NCBI GenBank assembly: GCA_033297075.1
Contig: MU858054.1
Coordinates: forward strand, 484,408-548,407
Direction of reading: 5' to 3'
DNA: 64,000 bases
Source of the DNA: Rhypophila decipiens
Taxonomy: Eukaryota > Ascomycota > Sordariomycetes > Sordariales > Naviculisporaceae
The notes under the pieces are model-generated. The model was not told the DNA's origin and ran no database searches. It saw only the letters and a program-made list of their open reading frames with translations. Below, piece by piece: positions 45,494 to 59,917 of the stretch. A program made the position numbers and the translations under genes. Each line of letters opens with the position of its first letter. The stretch's first letter is position 1.

Positions 45494-47802
45494 TCACCGT
45501 CGCTCATTCGACAGTCTTTTCTTCTCTTCTTGTATGGACAAGGCGGCTTATTCTTCACGGAGTTACTTGATTGTTTCTCTTTCTTTCTCTCGATTGTATT
45601 TGTTATTCTACACAAAATACAAAAAAGCAGGCATTTTCTCTATTTCAGGCGCCGGCGTTCCTCTGGATTCGGTCGGTACTTTACACACCCCATGGGCGCA
45701 GCAGTGTGTCGAAGCTTGGTGTTTGGGATTGGATGGGATGTATGGGCCAAGTTGGACAGATTGTCTCTCGGGTTTCTCCATTACGTCTCTTGGCAGGTTA
45801 CGCAAGGAGGGAGAAGGGGTCTGAGTCTCAGGGCTCATATTGTTTTACTTCAAATCGCTATCTTACCTGGTAGTCTTTACTGCCTACGTTCGTTAGGTAG
45901 CAGCAACAAACGACCGAGATGATCTACACTGAGCTTCCTCGCACAACATAAAGTTTTGGGCTGTGCTGCGCGCAACAGGTGAGATTTCTGTTGTGTTTTG
46001 CATGTGTGTCTTGCCTTATTTCCCACGTCCTTCCTTTCTTCCTCGCTCGTCTGATTTAGTGGGCGGACTGTGGTGGTATCTTGTAGGTAAGGTCAAGTCG
46101 GTGGGTGGGCCATTCATTCCTGCCAGCTTACAGATATCTCTCCCCATTCGGGCGCATCATTCCGGATTCACTTTATATATGGAACACCAACGAGCAAGAG
46201 CTGTGGGCGGCAGCGTGGGGTGTCTTGCATGGTGTGGTTGGCAGAGAGACATGCTTAGTTCCAGACTCCAGCACACCACACCATCAAGAGTTAAGCTTTG
46301 CTGCTTGATTTGTTGCTTGATGTGACAGGTAAAGTGGGTTGGTCAAGGACAAGGAGGGGAGAGAAAGAATTTACTTAGCGTAAGAATATATCCCCCACGT
46401 TTTAAGTAGCTCTCTCTTGTTAGACCAGGCTATGATTTCATGGAAACTCTGACAAATTTATCACGCATTTGATGGAGGTTGAACTGCCGTAAAAGGATAT
46501 TTCCCCAATATAAAGTGTAGTTTTCTCTTCTTGGCAAGCAAGCACATGTGTGTGTGGACGGAATATACTCAACCTTTTTTTTGCTCTCTCCCCCTCCACC
46601 AAAACCCCCGCCTCCCCTTTTTGATCTGAGATCAAGTTGCATGCCAAGTTTGCCAAGACGGCAACAAGCATTGCGGCCGAATATCATTTTCATCATCACT
46701 CACTTTGCCAAGAGAGTGAGTGAGATCAACGAAAATTATTTTGTGTTCATGACCGAGACGATCTGTTCTGGCTTTTGCTTGGCTTTACTTGACCTACGGA
46801 CCGTCTCCTCACCTGCGTGTTTGGGGGATGAGGGGGAGGCAGGCGGTGTATCCGAATTGTAGTTTGTTCGGACGGGACCAGGACGACATTGGTACGGGAT
46901 ACAAATGAACCATTGTCCAACAAGAGGTTGAACAGGGAGGCATATAAACGCACAATGATCATATATCACTACAGTACCCCTACATGCTTTTGGATGGATA
47001 TAACCCTGGTAGTCAGTCTGCCGTCCAGTACCAGACAGGAAATAAACCCTCTTCTGGGAAGCTGTTTGGCGGTGAACAAGATGCAATGGATGCAGTTGGA
47101 ATTCCGGTGTTCAAGTAAGTTCAATATCTGACCCTCCTTCTTCATGAGAGCAAATGCACGCACGCCCTCGGTTGCTCATTTGATTGGGCTGCATGCCATG
47201 TAGTCATGTGCACATACATATATCATCTCGGATTCTCGCTGTTTGTCCTACAACAAAATCCTCCGAATATCAATCACCAAATCACCGCAAGCATGAGTTG
47301 ATCGACACGTGAGATTCGGAAGCCGAATAAGGAAAAGTAATTCGGAGAGATATACCATGTACCATGTACTATACGGATAAGGATAGAACCCTCCGAGGTG
47401 GAAGATACAATTGCCCGGGGAGTGAGATAACGTTTCAAGTTACTGGTACTGTATATACTGCATGTACTCGCGAAGATGGAATATCAGCTTGCCAAGTTAG
47501 GCAATTTTAATACATTGCCTGTCACACAAATTGTATGAGATTTCAAGTACCCTTATTTACGATTGGAATACCGTCTTCTTATTGGCTCAAACACTGCCAA
47601 GTCCTTCCTTAATAGGTTTCGCTCATATTCGATCTTCGAGAGTATGCCATACAACTCAGAGTTCCCAGCTTTCACATTTCTGACAACTCCCAGTTTCGAG
47701 CCCTAGCAAGTTCGACGCAACGAAGCCTCTTGCCCGCACCGCACCGCACCGCGTAGCCTAACTTGTAAGCCACCGAGCAGGCTTAATTCTCCCGTACACA
47801 CC
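45494..47802. other. Intergenic
   Basis: 2.3 kb holding the 3' region of the small protein and the promoter of the first kinase gene. Some 100-130 codon frames occur on both strands, but none shows a domain. A GCACC tandem (CGCACCGCACCGCACCGCG, 47736-47754) lies about 50 bp before the kinase ATG. Confidence 0.5.
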
Positions 47803-49164
47803 ATGGAGGGCTACATTGACACACATTCTAATGCCAAAGTGCATGATGGTCCTGTTGTGCTTGACGAGAACGTGAGGAAGCGTAAGGGGCAACAACAATC
47901 ACGTCAAGCAATCCATAAACTCGGCAAACACTAACAGAATATTGATTCTACTTTAGATTTACCAGCCGGATCCAAAGTTCTATCAAGTCGCGGGCATGGT
48001 GCCAGCAACTGGAATAAACTCGTCCGCATCGATGTCGAGACTGATGGCAGCCCGGCTTCCTACTTCCTCAAGGTGTGTGTGGTGCATGGTCCAATTCTTG
48101 TGACTTATTGACCGAAAAGGGGGAAAGATATCAGAAGGCACCAAGGGGTTGGGAATGATCCAAGGGGAATACGAGTCGATGCTGCTCATTTACAAAACAG
48201 TCCCCGACTTCACGCCCCAGCCGCTGGTCTGGGGGACCTGCACCGACCCAGACCTGCACTTTCTTCTCTTTTCCTTCCACGAACTGCACAAGGGACTTCC
48301 ATCTACTGATCGCCTGGCATATGCCGTCGCGCAGCTGCACACTACAAGTGCCAAAGCCGCACCTTGCCTAGAGGACAAGAGAAAGAGATTCGGGTTCCAC
48401 ATCACCACGTACAACGGGGTTCTGGCACAAGACAACACCTGGACCGAGACGTGGGACGAGTTCTACTCCCGCGGCATGAAGCGAATGCTACAGCTCAAAG
48501 AAGAGGCGCGTGGCCCAAGCGAGGAGCTCGAGACAATCTCGCGCCCTTTCTTGGAGAAGGTGATTCCACGGCTGCTGCGGCCCCTGGAAGCCGAGGGCCG
48601 GTCGATCGAGCCCGTGCTGATTCACGACGATTTGTGGATCGGCAACGTTTCCACCCGGAAGGATACGCGGGAGCCCATGATGTTCGACGCCTCGGCTTTC
48701 TGGGGTCATAACGAGTGTTGGTGGCCCTCGACATTGATCGCTTGCGTGAGTGGAACCAACAAGCTGACCGCCCCATGATTAGACGAACTCAGCACCATGC
48801 GCCCTCTGGGCAACGATTGGGGAAGGGAGTGCATGGCAAGCTATCACCGTCGCATTCCCAAGTCTGAGCCTCGGGAGGACTGGGATGCTCGCAACGCGCT
48901 ATACGCTACGTGAGAACTATATCCACAGCGATGCTGTATCAGCACTGCCCTGTCGGTGCTGACTGCGTTCCTCAGGAGGACATACATCCATGACTCTGCG
49001 CTCTACCCCAAGGATCCGGGTTTCAGGCAGAGGTGTGCATTCCAAGTCGATATGTTGCCGAACGTGTTTATCAGGCTAACGGAAACTTCTCCTCCAGGCT
49101 CATTGATGAGATGCGGAAACTGGTTGATCAGTTTGGATCTGACGATGCGGAAATGTCCGAGTGA
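47803..49164 (+). CDS. Fructosamine/ketosamine kinase-family protein (copy A)
   Basis: Six exons (47803-47881, 47957-48072, 48128-48716, 48783-48909, 48976-49032, 49098-49164) encode 344 residues with consistent phases. The fold is the FN3K branch of aminoglycoside phosphotransferase-like kinases. SRGHGASNWNKLVRIDVE with SYFLK gives the nucleotide-binding lobe and its Lys; GMIQGEYESMLLI gives the helix Glu; LIHDDLWIGN (about residue 231) is the catalytic loop with the base Asp; MFDASAFWGHNEYELSTM holds the metal-binding Asp. Family enzymes phosphorylate protein-bound ketosamines and trigger deglycation; fungal substrates are poorly known. Intron 3 uses an unusual GTTGGT donor, chosen because only it restores GHNEYEL. 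A related gene lies 208 bp away, convergent. Confidence 0.85.
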
Positions 49165-49372
49165 TGTTAGGCTGCAGCGCATATTCGGCTTCTCCTTTTT
49201 TATATGTCCTTGCCAGGTATGCCTTCTCGAGCAAAAACCAGATCAACGAACACGTAGCGAGATGAGGGAAGAGTGCAATAAGTTTTCACATCAAACGCAT
49301 GGAAGTATACGCAGACGCCGGACTCTGAAACACAATCTTTGCTGCCAAAGGGTTCCCCCGCTGATCATCCCT

Positions 49373-50688
49373 TTAGGGAGACACTGTTGTTGTTGTTGTT
49401 GTTGTTGTTGTTGTCTTGGAAGCTTCGTCTACGTCGTGCTGTATGTTCTGAGCCGAGACTGATTGAGCTGTTGATGGCGCTGGCAAGCCCCGCATGGCTC
49501 CAGACGTCATGGTCAGATCGACCAACTTCTCCATCTGCTCAATGAAGCTAAGGTGTATATGTTAGTGCCTGAGGAAGAAAAGGCAGCGATCAACCGACAC
49601 TTACAGCAGTCGGCGTGCCGGTTCCTCGGGATACATTGCTGAGCGCAGGACGAGACCCAGCGTCGCGTACACCTCGATCCTGGCGTTGAGGTCCCCTTTG
49701 GGCTCTGATACGCCCATTGTGTCTCGGTAGATCTCCCCTGCAACCTCCAAGTTCCAGGTGTTGGGACGGGTGACGCGGATGTCAGCTACAGCAAAAGCCC
49801 AACGTCAGCGGAGCTCATTGGCATTTCCTCTTTGGGAGCAAGTGCTAACTAACCCTCGCTATGACCCCAGACGGCGCAGGAGTCAAATAGACACAAAGTC
49901 TCGGGCGAGTCGATTCTCGGTTTGATGTTACCGGGCCAACCGTCGTTATGGAGCAATGTCGGGTAGATGACTCTGCCATCCGACTCCAAGGGCCTCAGAT
50001 AGCGAGGAACGACAATCTCAAGGAAAGCCTTCTTTACCCGCGTCAGGTCGTCGTCAGGTCCGCATGCTGCCTCTTCCTTCTCGCATAGGGAGCGGAATAT
50101 CTGGGCCCAAAACTTCTCCCACGAGGAGTTCCACGTGTTGTCCTGAGGGATGTTGGCGAGATGCGTGTCCATGTGAAAGCCAAACTTGCCCTCCGGAGAC
50201 TTCCCCATGCTCCTCTTGTGGAGCGTCGAGAAGACTTTAGCCCACGTCCTGGGATCCGGCTGTACATCGTCCATCTCGACATACTCGGCCATGTAAAAGT
50301 GCATGTCCGGCCGCGACCGGTACGAGCCGTACGCCACGGGCTCGGGCACGTATTCAGGGATGAAGGAGTACAGCGCATTCTCGGACTCGAAGGCCCCCTT
50401 CATCATGTTGAAGCCAACAGGACCCGGAGCTCCTTTTTTGAAGAAGACTTGCTCGGTGCCATCGGCAAGTTCAACCGCAATCCGCAGTGTCTCAACCCAC
50501 AGGCTTTCACCCCCCTTAGCTGTCTTGAGGACACGGCATCCCGCGGGCAAAGCTAGTAGGACGAGTTGATAAGCATTAATCGGGAGCAAGACTTGAAAGA
50601 GGACACTCGGGACTTTACCCTCCATTACTCCTTCATCCAACTCAACATCATCGCCAATGGGATCCACCCCGGCGACATAGGGCGCCAT
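49373..50688 (-). CDS. Fructosamine/ketosamine kinase-family protein (copy B)
   Basis: Four exons (50688-50619, 50552-49854, 49785-49605, 49547-49373) encode 374 residues. It is a diverged paralogue of copy A. TEQVFFKKGAP gives the nucleotide-lobe Lys region; GAFESENALYSFI gives the helix Glu; LLHNDGWPGNI is the catalytic loop; LFDSCAVWGHSEADIRV carries the metal Asp. Intron 1 (66 nt) is in frame and free of stops, but removal gives the compact GVMEALPAGCRVLKT. The last exon ends in ten consecutive Thr codons (all ACA) and VSP. The C terminus after EKLVDLTM is Ser/Gln-rich and not conserved with copy A. The ATG at 50688 is used; upstream codons in frame are GTG. Confidence 0.82.
49385..49414. 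repeat. (TTG)10 microsatellite inside a coding exon
   Basis: Thirty bases of perfect TTG repeat on the plus strand, read as ten ACA (Thr) codons in the minus-strand kinase gene just before its stop. Confidence 0.95.
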
Positions 50689-51630
50689 CACCACGAGAAC
50701 AGGAAATAGGGGGCACTTGGTGTCGATTCAAAGTGGTGCGGGATAGAATGAGGGGGAAGCGGAGTTGCTCAGACTGGTCCCGAGAAGGTGCTTCGTGCAC
50801 AGTGAAAGAGATGACTGTAGCACCATACACGTACCCGGGCTGAGGAAACGATAAGCAAGGCCATCAGCCCGAGGCAGCATAATTTTGCTGCACAGAGGGT
50901 AAGCCGACATATCATGAGACTAACCTAGGCATGAAAGATCAAGCCAAACCGACCTCCTCCGTTTCGAAGATGTAAGCCACTACCACCACACTTCCTCCGA
51001 CGCCGGACATAAACGTGAAGCAGTTGTTAGCCGGCAGCAGCATCAACCCAAACTCTAGAGAAACTAACGAGTTAGCAAGAGGGGACCCCGGCGAGTAAGA
51101 TATAGAACTGGCCTCAACCCCCTTCTACAATAATGGCTCTCAGACTTCTCTTGGGCCATCATTGACCTGTTCTTTGTCCTTCTCCTTGATACTTTGTTTA
51201 AAGCATCAACTCAAGACACGAATTGGTTGCCAAAGCATGCATGGCCGCAAAGTACTGACATAATTAGCCAGTGCATCGATGCACTCTCATCTTCACAGAC
51301 TTGCGAGGGACGGGTGTTTTGAAGTTTTTAATGGATATATAAAATTTTGATAAACCTCCATAGTCTACATGCATTGCGCCAAAGAGATTGTAGGTCATAA
51401 AATGTGGGACCAATGGCGAAGGAAGCGAGAAAAAAAAAGCAAGTCGTTCAATCTTTACCGCTCCCCCCCGCCCGGGGTGGCTGACACATAAATGCAGACT
51501 ATAAACCCTGAAAGCTCCCAACTTTTGTCCCGCTGTAGAATTAGAAGACGCTTCCCACCAGACCGCCCAAAGTCCAGACCCTGTGTCTTCCGTGTACCGT
51601 TTCAATACCTCACCGTCATTAACAAACTCC
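50689..51630. other. Intergenic (copy B promoter, SSB1 3' region)
   Basis: 942 bp with no supported gene. The minus-strand frame at 51264-51605 lies in the presumed SSB1 3' untranslated region. Confidence 0.55.
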
Positions 51631-53811
<2,181 letters not shown>

Positions 53812-54626
53812 TTTGATGAGTGGTTGATGTGAGGGATTCTTGGGTATTGAGGTGAATCTGGCGCAAGAGAAAGGGAAGCCGATTCCTGCGTGGGGCAAAA
53901 AAGAGGGCAGGAGCCTTTAAATTGTGAAATTTTCATCAATTGCGGTGTACTAACTTTTTTTCCCACCACTTGGTCTTTCCCCACCATGGTTCCGTAAACG
54001 GGAAGGTGCGCTGTGTGGGGCTTATCTTATCTCAACACACACGTGAATTGACTCGTGATTGCAGGCCTTTCTGTTTGGTTTTGCCTTCCTGATCCTTGTC
54101 AGACCCTGCCGCATGAGGCGAGACCCCCCGCCGGCGCTAAGACATGAGACGAGGAGGAGCCAAGGAGGTGGGCAAGCAGTTTTTCGACCCGATTTCCATT
54201 TGCTTGGTGGTTTGTTGCTGCCGCCGCCGATTGACCCCAGCACTGCTTGGTGAGTTGATTTGCGATTGCCTCTAAAATTTTGCCTTTGAACACTAAATCA
54301 AATCCAACGACGACCCAAAGACTCTTGCCTGGTGCAACAGTCGCTATTTCCATTTGGAACAAAACCGAACGAAATTAGGACTCCAGACTTCGTATATCTC
54401 ATACCTGGGTTCTTTTTCGCCCTTACGTCCCGGTATATCTTTCTCATCCACAAATTTCCGATCCGAGTCGCATCCTGTGACAGTTTGCCTTTGCGACTTC
54501 CCAAAACTCCACGACTGGTCGCAAAAAAGATCCACCCACCAAGAATCCTGACCCCTCCAACGCTTCTCTGCCTCGAAGCTTCGGCATCATCAACAAAAAC
54601 ATCGCCGAGCGCAGCTGGATACCATA
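53812..54626. other. Divergent promoter region SSB1 / eIF4E
   Basis: 815 bp between start codons of two translation-linked genes. Frames on both strands here are short and lack features. Confidence 0.6.
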
Positions 54627-55506
54627 ATGGCGCAAGTCGACCTCAAGACGATCCCGATCTCCCCGGACGGAGGTAATGCCGATGCTGGTCCTTCTGAGGA
54701 CTCTGGCAAGACCATCACAGTTTTTCACGACAAAGAGAACTTCAACGTCAAGCACCCTCTCTCAAATCGATGGACTCTGTGGTTCACCAAGCCGGCAAGC
54801 GGAAAGGTTTGTCGAGCTCCTTTGCACCCCACCAACGGGTAAGAACATAATCGCTAACCTATTGATTGTCGTGGTAGGGCGATAACTGGAATGATTTGCT
54901 GAAGGAAGTCATCACATTCGAGTCGGTGGAGGAGTTCTGGGGTGTATATGTACGTTTTCCTTGTGCCCTCATCCAAATCACTGCCTCGGCAAGATTTCTG
55001 ACGTAATCTCTCACCAGAACAATATCTCCCCCGTCTCCGACCTGGCTCTCAAGTCCGACTACCATCTTTTCAAGGAGGGCGTGCGACCAGAATGGGAGGA
55101 CCCCCAGAACAAACATGGCGGAAAGTGGTCGTATCAGTTCAAGGACAAGCGTTCCGTTAATATCGACGAACTTTGGCTGCATACCATGCTCGCCGCCATT
55201 GGAGAGACTCTGGAGAACGAGGAGGATGGTGAAGTCATGGGTGTTGTCGTCAACGTCCGCAAGGCCTTCTTCCGTATCGGTGTCTGGACGCGCACAATAG
55301 GAAAGCACATCCCAGGTCGCGGAGACGGCGACGTCGCTGGCGGAAAGGGCAGAACCCCCGAAAAGGGCAAGGAAATCCTCATGTCGATTGGCCGCCGCTT
55401 CAAGGAGGTCCTGAAGCTCCCCGCCTCCGAGGTCATCGAGTTCGCGGGCCATACCGACAGCGCACACAGCGGCAGCAGTCGGGCGAGAGCGAAGTTCACC
55501 GTCTAA
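54627..55506 (+). CDS. TIF45: Translation initiation factor eIF4E (cap-binding)
   Basis: Three exons (54627-54806, 54878-54949, 55018-55506) encode 246 residues. eIF4E binds the 5' cap of mRNA and recruits eIF4G. Family motifs: HPLSNRWTLWFTKPASGK, VEEFWGVYNNI across the second junction (the Trp used for eIF4G contact and the first cap-contact region), GVRPEWEDPQNKHGGKWSYQ (cap-stacking Trp and the Glu next to it), and ELWLHTMLAAIGE. The N-terminal 40 residues are variable and acidic, as in other fungi. The C-terminal extension HSGSSRARAKFTV is short and basic. The intron 1 donor is GTTTGT. It shares its upstream region with SSB1. Confidence 0.95.
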
Positions 55507-57229
55507 ACGGTGTCACTTGGTGTCCGCATCATGGATCGCTTCCGACTATGACGAAGATGCGGTCACATTTTTCTGCATGCCTATCGCTGCTGAATTTTTT
55601 CCCGATGACAACAATATCTACATTAACTGGCAAGTTGCCTGGAGGTTCGGCACGAAACGACTTATATGGGATATATCGTTTATGAAAATGAGAAAAGTCT
55701 CCGTCCTGGCTGTAAGGGATATTTTTTCGCCTCTTTCATGATTTTGATCATTCTGTCGCATGGCGTTTCTCAGTTTAGTCTTAAGGCAATGTTAGAGAAA
55801 TTTTGATGCGGTGTGATGAATCTTTGTATGTCTGGTGATATTGTCTCTAAAAGGTGAAGCGAACATCCACCGGGTTACCCTTTTGGTCGTGTGCTCATAT
55901 GGTGGCAGTAGACCTGCCAGAGCATCTGATCGAGGATCTTGACCAGTTCTTGGGCTTTCGTAGGATTGAGTGAAAAAACCGAGCTTACATGCAGAAAAGG
56001 GGGCGAGATCCAGGTGCTCTCTGCTCTGCTATCCCATCGAGTCACGAAAGTGGGTCGAAGAATGGTCTTGTAGAGAATTGTTATTTGCCTCAAAGCTTAA
56101 CTCTTTGAGCCTTGTAAGCTTCCTTTATACGTATGTTTGGTCCATAACGCCGCTAAGAGACGAACCATATATGTACATAGGGATTGATCAAGGTGTATAT
56201 ATGGTTCATTTTCACATTCAATTTTCGAGCCCGTTGCCATGGTTTCCAACCAGATCTGGGCACGAAATTCCAATGGGTGGTCCTTCACGAATGGTGACAG
56301 TACTGTGCAACTCTGTCAGGTAGGTAGGTAATTACTACTTAGCTTGAGTATTTCTCCAAGTGTCTGATACTCGGCTAGTCTTTTTTTTCTAAAACTTTCA
56401 TCAAGCGGTCAGTCAGTATATGTGATTGAAAAGGATGTTTTTGCCCGGGAGACCAGACCAGACCAGGACATGCGTATGAAAGAGGAGATTTTATCCGCAC
56501 CCTACCGTACCGCACCGTTCCATAGTGACGGTCCGGTATTACTTGCTCGATTTCTACCGTGCCCACCCTACCGATGGTGATGTGTGCGGCGGGTGGGAGA
56601 TATATAAACATTTTGGGGTAATTAAGGGGTAATTAAGGGGGGATGTACACGTACACACAGGCAAGCGATCATACCATAAATAGAAGTACTATCACATCGC
56701 ATCAATATACATCATGTCACCTGCTTTACTGATATTAAACGATCTGGTTCTGACTCGTCGTGCGGGGAACCGAACAGAAATGAAATTGGGAAACAACAAT
56801 GACTGGAACTCGCCGTGATAGCTTTGAATCAGTCGCGGATGGAAGTTGTTTCAAGATGCTGTTGTGGTCTGGTCTTGGATAAGTTGGAGAACATAATAGC
56901 GTCCACGTTTTCCCCTTTGTGCCCCTTTGTGGAAAAGCTATCACTGCAGCTTTCAATAATACTTGAACAGATCAATGGTAACATGGGCCGAGGTGTGCAA
57001 GTGAACCGTCTACCTCCTACTCCAATTAGAGTCTATGATAAAGAACAAGAGTGCCAAGTCATGCACGGGAGAGAGTTTACATAGTGGTATACACAAAGAT
57101 GCCGCAAACGCAGGGAGAAAGGAAGTGAAGCCAAGGAGAAATTATGCTTCCAGTCCATGCTCCAAACATTCTAAACAGAAAGGACAAAAAAATGGTAAAG
57201 GATGTGTATAGCCCGAATAAACCGAACGA
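55507..57229. other. Convergent intergenic (eIF4E / malonyl-CoA synthetase)
   Basis: 1.7 kb with no supported gene. A duplicated GGTAATTAAGGGG word occurs at about 56617-56641. Confidence 0.55.
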
Positions 57230-59259
57230 CTACATCTCATCACCGCTAAACTCGTCCTGGAAAATCTCCTTGACCAACATCTTCTTGTTGATCTTGCCCA
57301 TCGCGTTCCGGGGTATATGATCCACCACTTTAAGCACCTGGGGTATCTTGTAATTCGCCAGACGGCCCTTCAAAGCCCTCCGCATATCCAGCGGCGTCCA
57401 CCTCCCCTCGGGAACATGGTCCTTGTCTAATATCACCACCGCGCCGACCTTCTGCCCCCACTTGCCAGAGGGCACCGCCAAGACAGCCACCTCGGCGACC
57501 TGGGGCAGCGCAAGCATCTCGCGCTCCACCTCGAGCGCCGAGACTTTTTCCCCGCCGCTCTTGATGATGTCGGCGCTGCGTCGGCCCAGGATGAAATACA
57601 TGTCTCCCCTCGTCCAGTCTTTTTGGCTGGGAGCCGTGCTTTTTCCGGCCGACTCGACGGGCCGTCGTACCGCGACGTCTCCCGTCTTGAACCATCTGCC
57701 TCTGGCATCCTTGGAGTCGACGAATTCCTTTGCTGTTGCTTCCGGGTTCCGCCAGTACTCGGCAAAGATGGTGGGCCCGCGGAGCTGGATCTCACCGACG
57801 CGCTCCCGTCCGTCTGGGTCCCGCTCGTGGCCTTTATCAATGACCTGGTGCGTGTCTACGTCGACGAGCCGGGCTTCCACGCCCGGCAGGGGCCAGCCGA
57901 CGGACCCGTCTACTCGATCTGCCACGTCCAGCCCGCAGCTTAGCGCCATGCCTACTTCCGTCATGCCAAACCGCTCGAGGAGCACGTTTCCGCCGCTTAG
58001 TTCTGACCATGCGGCTTTGATTGGAGTTGGCAGAGCCGCGGAGCCGGAGATTGCGAGCCGGAGGTTGGCGGGGCTGATGGCTGTACGGACGGCACTTTGC
58101 ATATCGATTGGTAGTGATTTGTACGTCGTGAGGAGCCGGGAGTATACGGTGGGCACAACGGTGAAGAATGTGATCTTTTCTCGGCGACTAAGAGGTGATT
58201 GCGAGTCCGGGTCCGGGGTCTGGTCAGGGGTTAAGAAGGGAGCGGCGAAGCGCTTCCATACCGCGTCTGCGTTGAACGGGAACAGAAACTCAATCGTGCT
58301 TCCGGAAAATAGGGGCGTGAAGACGGCATTGATGGTTCCGTGGATGTGATGCAGAGGCAGGACATGTAAGAGGTGATCAGAGGCTGAGTATTCCCATGCT
58401 TGTAGTAGTGAGCGGGCTTGCGCCGTCATGACGGACTGCGGCAAAAGGACCCCTTTCTGCGGCAATAGTGTCAGCTCCTGCGTTCTACCAACATAACCTT
58501 GGGAGTGATTCCTTACTGGTCGGTTTGTTGTCCCCGAAGTGTACAGCATCATGCCCGCAGATCCGGGTCCGGTCTTCTCGAGCACCACCTTCTCATGGGG
58601 GCCGCCCCCTTGGAACTTGTTAAGCTGGAGAAAAGCCGGCTGGACATCCAACTCTGTTTTCAGCACTTCCTGGGCCTTGGGCGCAAACTTGGACGAGGAA
58701 AGCAACATCAATGCTTCGCTATGGTTTATGATGTACTGGAGCTCTGGAGCAGGAAAGGCGGGAGATAGAGGTACAGCGATGGATTTGGCCGCCAATATCG
58801 CCAGCAAGGTCACTTTTTCCGGCGCGAGAATCAGCTCGTCAGCCCTCTGATCAAGGTCATGTACGATAAAGAAGAGGTGTAGAGCAGTCTGATCGGCTTA
58901 CCTACATAATCGTAGCTGTTCTCGACTAGGAACGCAATGCGCTCGCCGTCGATATTGGATCTTCCCGCAGTCTCGTAGAGACGGTTCCGAGTTTTACAGA
59001 CATCCCCAAGCAGCTCCCCATACTTGAACCGTCTCCCACTGTTGGAGTGAATGACGACTGTGGACTCCGGGTCATGGCGGGCAATTGCCTCGAAGACGGG
59101 CAGTCTTGGAAGCGAAGAAAACATCCTGGCTCTTGGTCTAGAAATACAACGAAACGAGGGAGAAGCAAGTGATACCGAAGACGGACACAGAGACAGACGA
59201 GACGCAAAAGGAGAAGCCAGACTCAGACTCCGTCCCAGCTTTGCGAGAGCAGGAGACAT
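57230..59259 (-). CDS. Malonyl-CoA synthetase (ACSF3-like AMP-binding enzyme)
   Basis: Three exons (59259-58902, 58812-58517, 58456-57230) encode 626 residues. Adenylate-forming motifs: YTSGTTNRPKGVLLPQ (phosphate-binding loop, built across intron 2), HVLPLHHIHGTINAVF, FGMTEVGMALSCG, WFKTGDVAV and KSGGEKVSALEVE, ending with GKINKKML (catalytic Lys). The HHIHGTINAVFTPLFSG block and overall order match ACSF3-type malonate-CoA ligases, which load malonate for mitochondrial fatty acid synthesis. The N terminus (MSPALAKLGRSLSLASPFAS) is Arg/Ser-rich without acid, fitting mitochondrial import. The intron 1 acceptor is placed to give the conserved SYDYVVTLLAILA. An insert of about 20 residues (VESAGKSTAPSQKDW) precedes the A8 region. 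Substrate preference is inferred. Confidence 0.87.
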
Positions 59260-59917
59260 CGGAGTATTAGTTTAAAAGGGGGGAGGGGAAAGGGAGAGAG
59301 GGGGGGGGCGTGTGGGCAGCCAGACGGGATAAGTCTGCAACGGGAGTGAGGCCGGTAAGAGGCGTACAGAGTAACCCGTAATATGACAGGGATCTGCTCA
59401 TGGCGTAAAAAAGTAGAGACGATTGCTTCTGATGCCGAGTCCGGCGCATCCTATTTCTTTCTCCGGAAGGTGCATCGATCCCTCAAGCAAGCTCCCCAAG
59501 AGGCCCGGCAAATTGGATTTTACGATCCAAACAGAGGGTGGAGCGTTGCGGGAGACCGGACGCGTGCCCATAAAACCAACTAAAAATCCAGCGGTCCCGT
59601 CAAAGCTCTCCATCCGCTCCAACTGGAGTGCTGGGAGCCTGCGTGGGGAACTCCTTGTTATCGCCGTATCGGGGACCACTGAAGCGAGGCAATCGCTTCC
59701 AGCATCCACCCCTGCATGCAGTGTCCCTCCGCTGAGCTACAGGGGGCCGAAGCAAGGCAGAACATCCCATTGGCCAATAAGCTGAGTTTCAGTGGTCAAC
59801 CAACTTCACATGATGCTTTTCTTGATCAATGATTGATTTTCTACCAAAAGATAACCAACCAAGGAACACCGACGCCTCAGCCTTACCGTCCCGATTCTTG
59901 AATCAACATATCCTCAT
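59260..59917. other. Divergent promoter region (malonyl-CoA synthetase / BOL1)
   Basis: 658 bp. It includes a CT-rich core-promoter tract for the minus-strand gene (listed separately). Open frames in the middle are not supported as genes. Confidence 0.55.
59275..59311 (-). promoter_or_regulatory. CT-rich core promoter tract
   Basis: An almost pure pyrimidine run on the minus strand ends about 16 bp before the malonyl-CoA synthetase ATG. Such tracts commonly mark transcription starts in filamentous fungi; here it implies a very short leader. Confidence 0.45.

Noticed and set aside
53920..53945. Heat-shock element candidate (GAAATTTTC) upstream of SSB1
   Set aside because: Spacing does not fit GAAnnTTC repeats, and Ssb genes are usually not heat-induced.
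57423..58349. 308-codon plus-strand frame opposite the malonyl-CoA synthetase gene
   Set aside because: Antisense shadow of a GC-biased coding region; Ser/Arg/Thr-rich without motifs.
58813..58862. Alternative acceptor giving RADELILAPEK in the malonyl-CoA synthetase gene
   Set aside because: It is in phase only with a GTAGGT donor and adds residues absent from the family; the later AAAAAG acceptor restores YDYVVTLLAIL.
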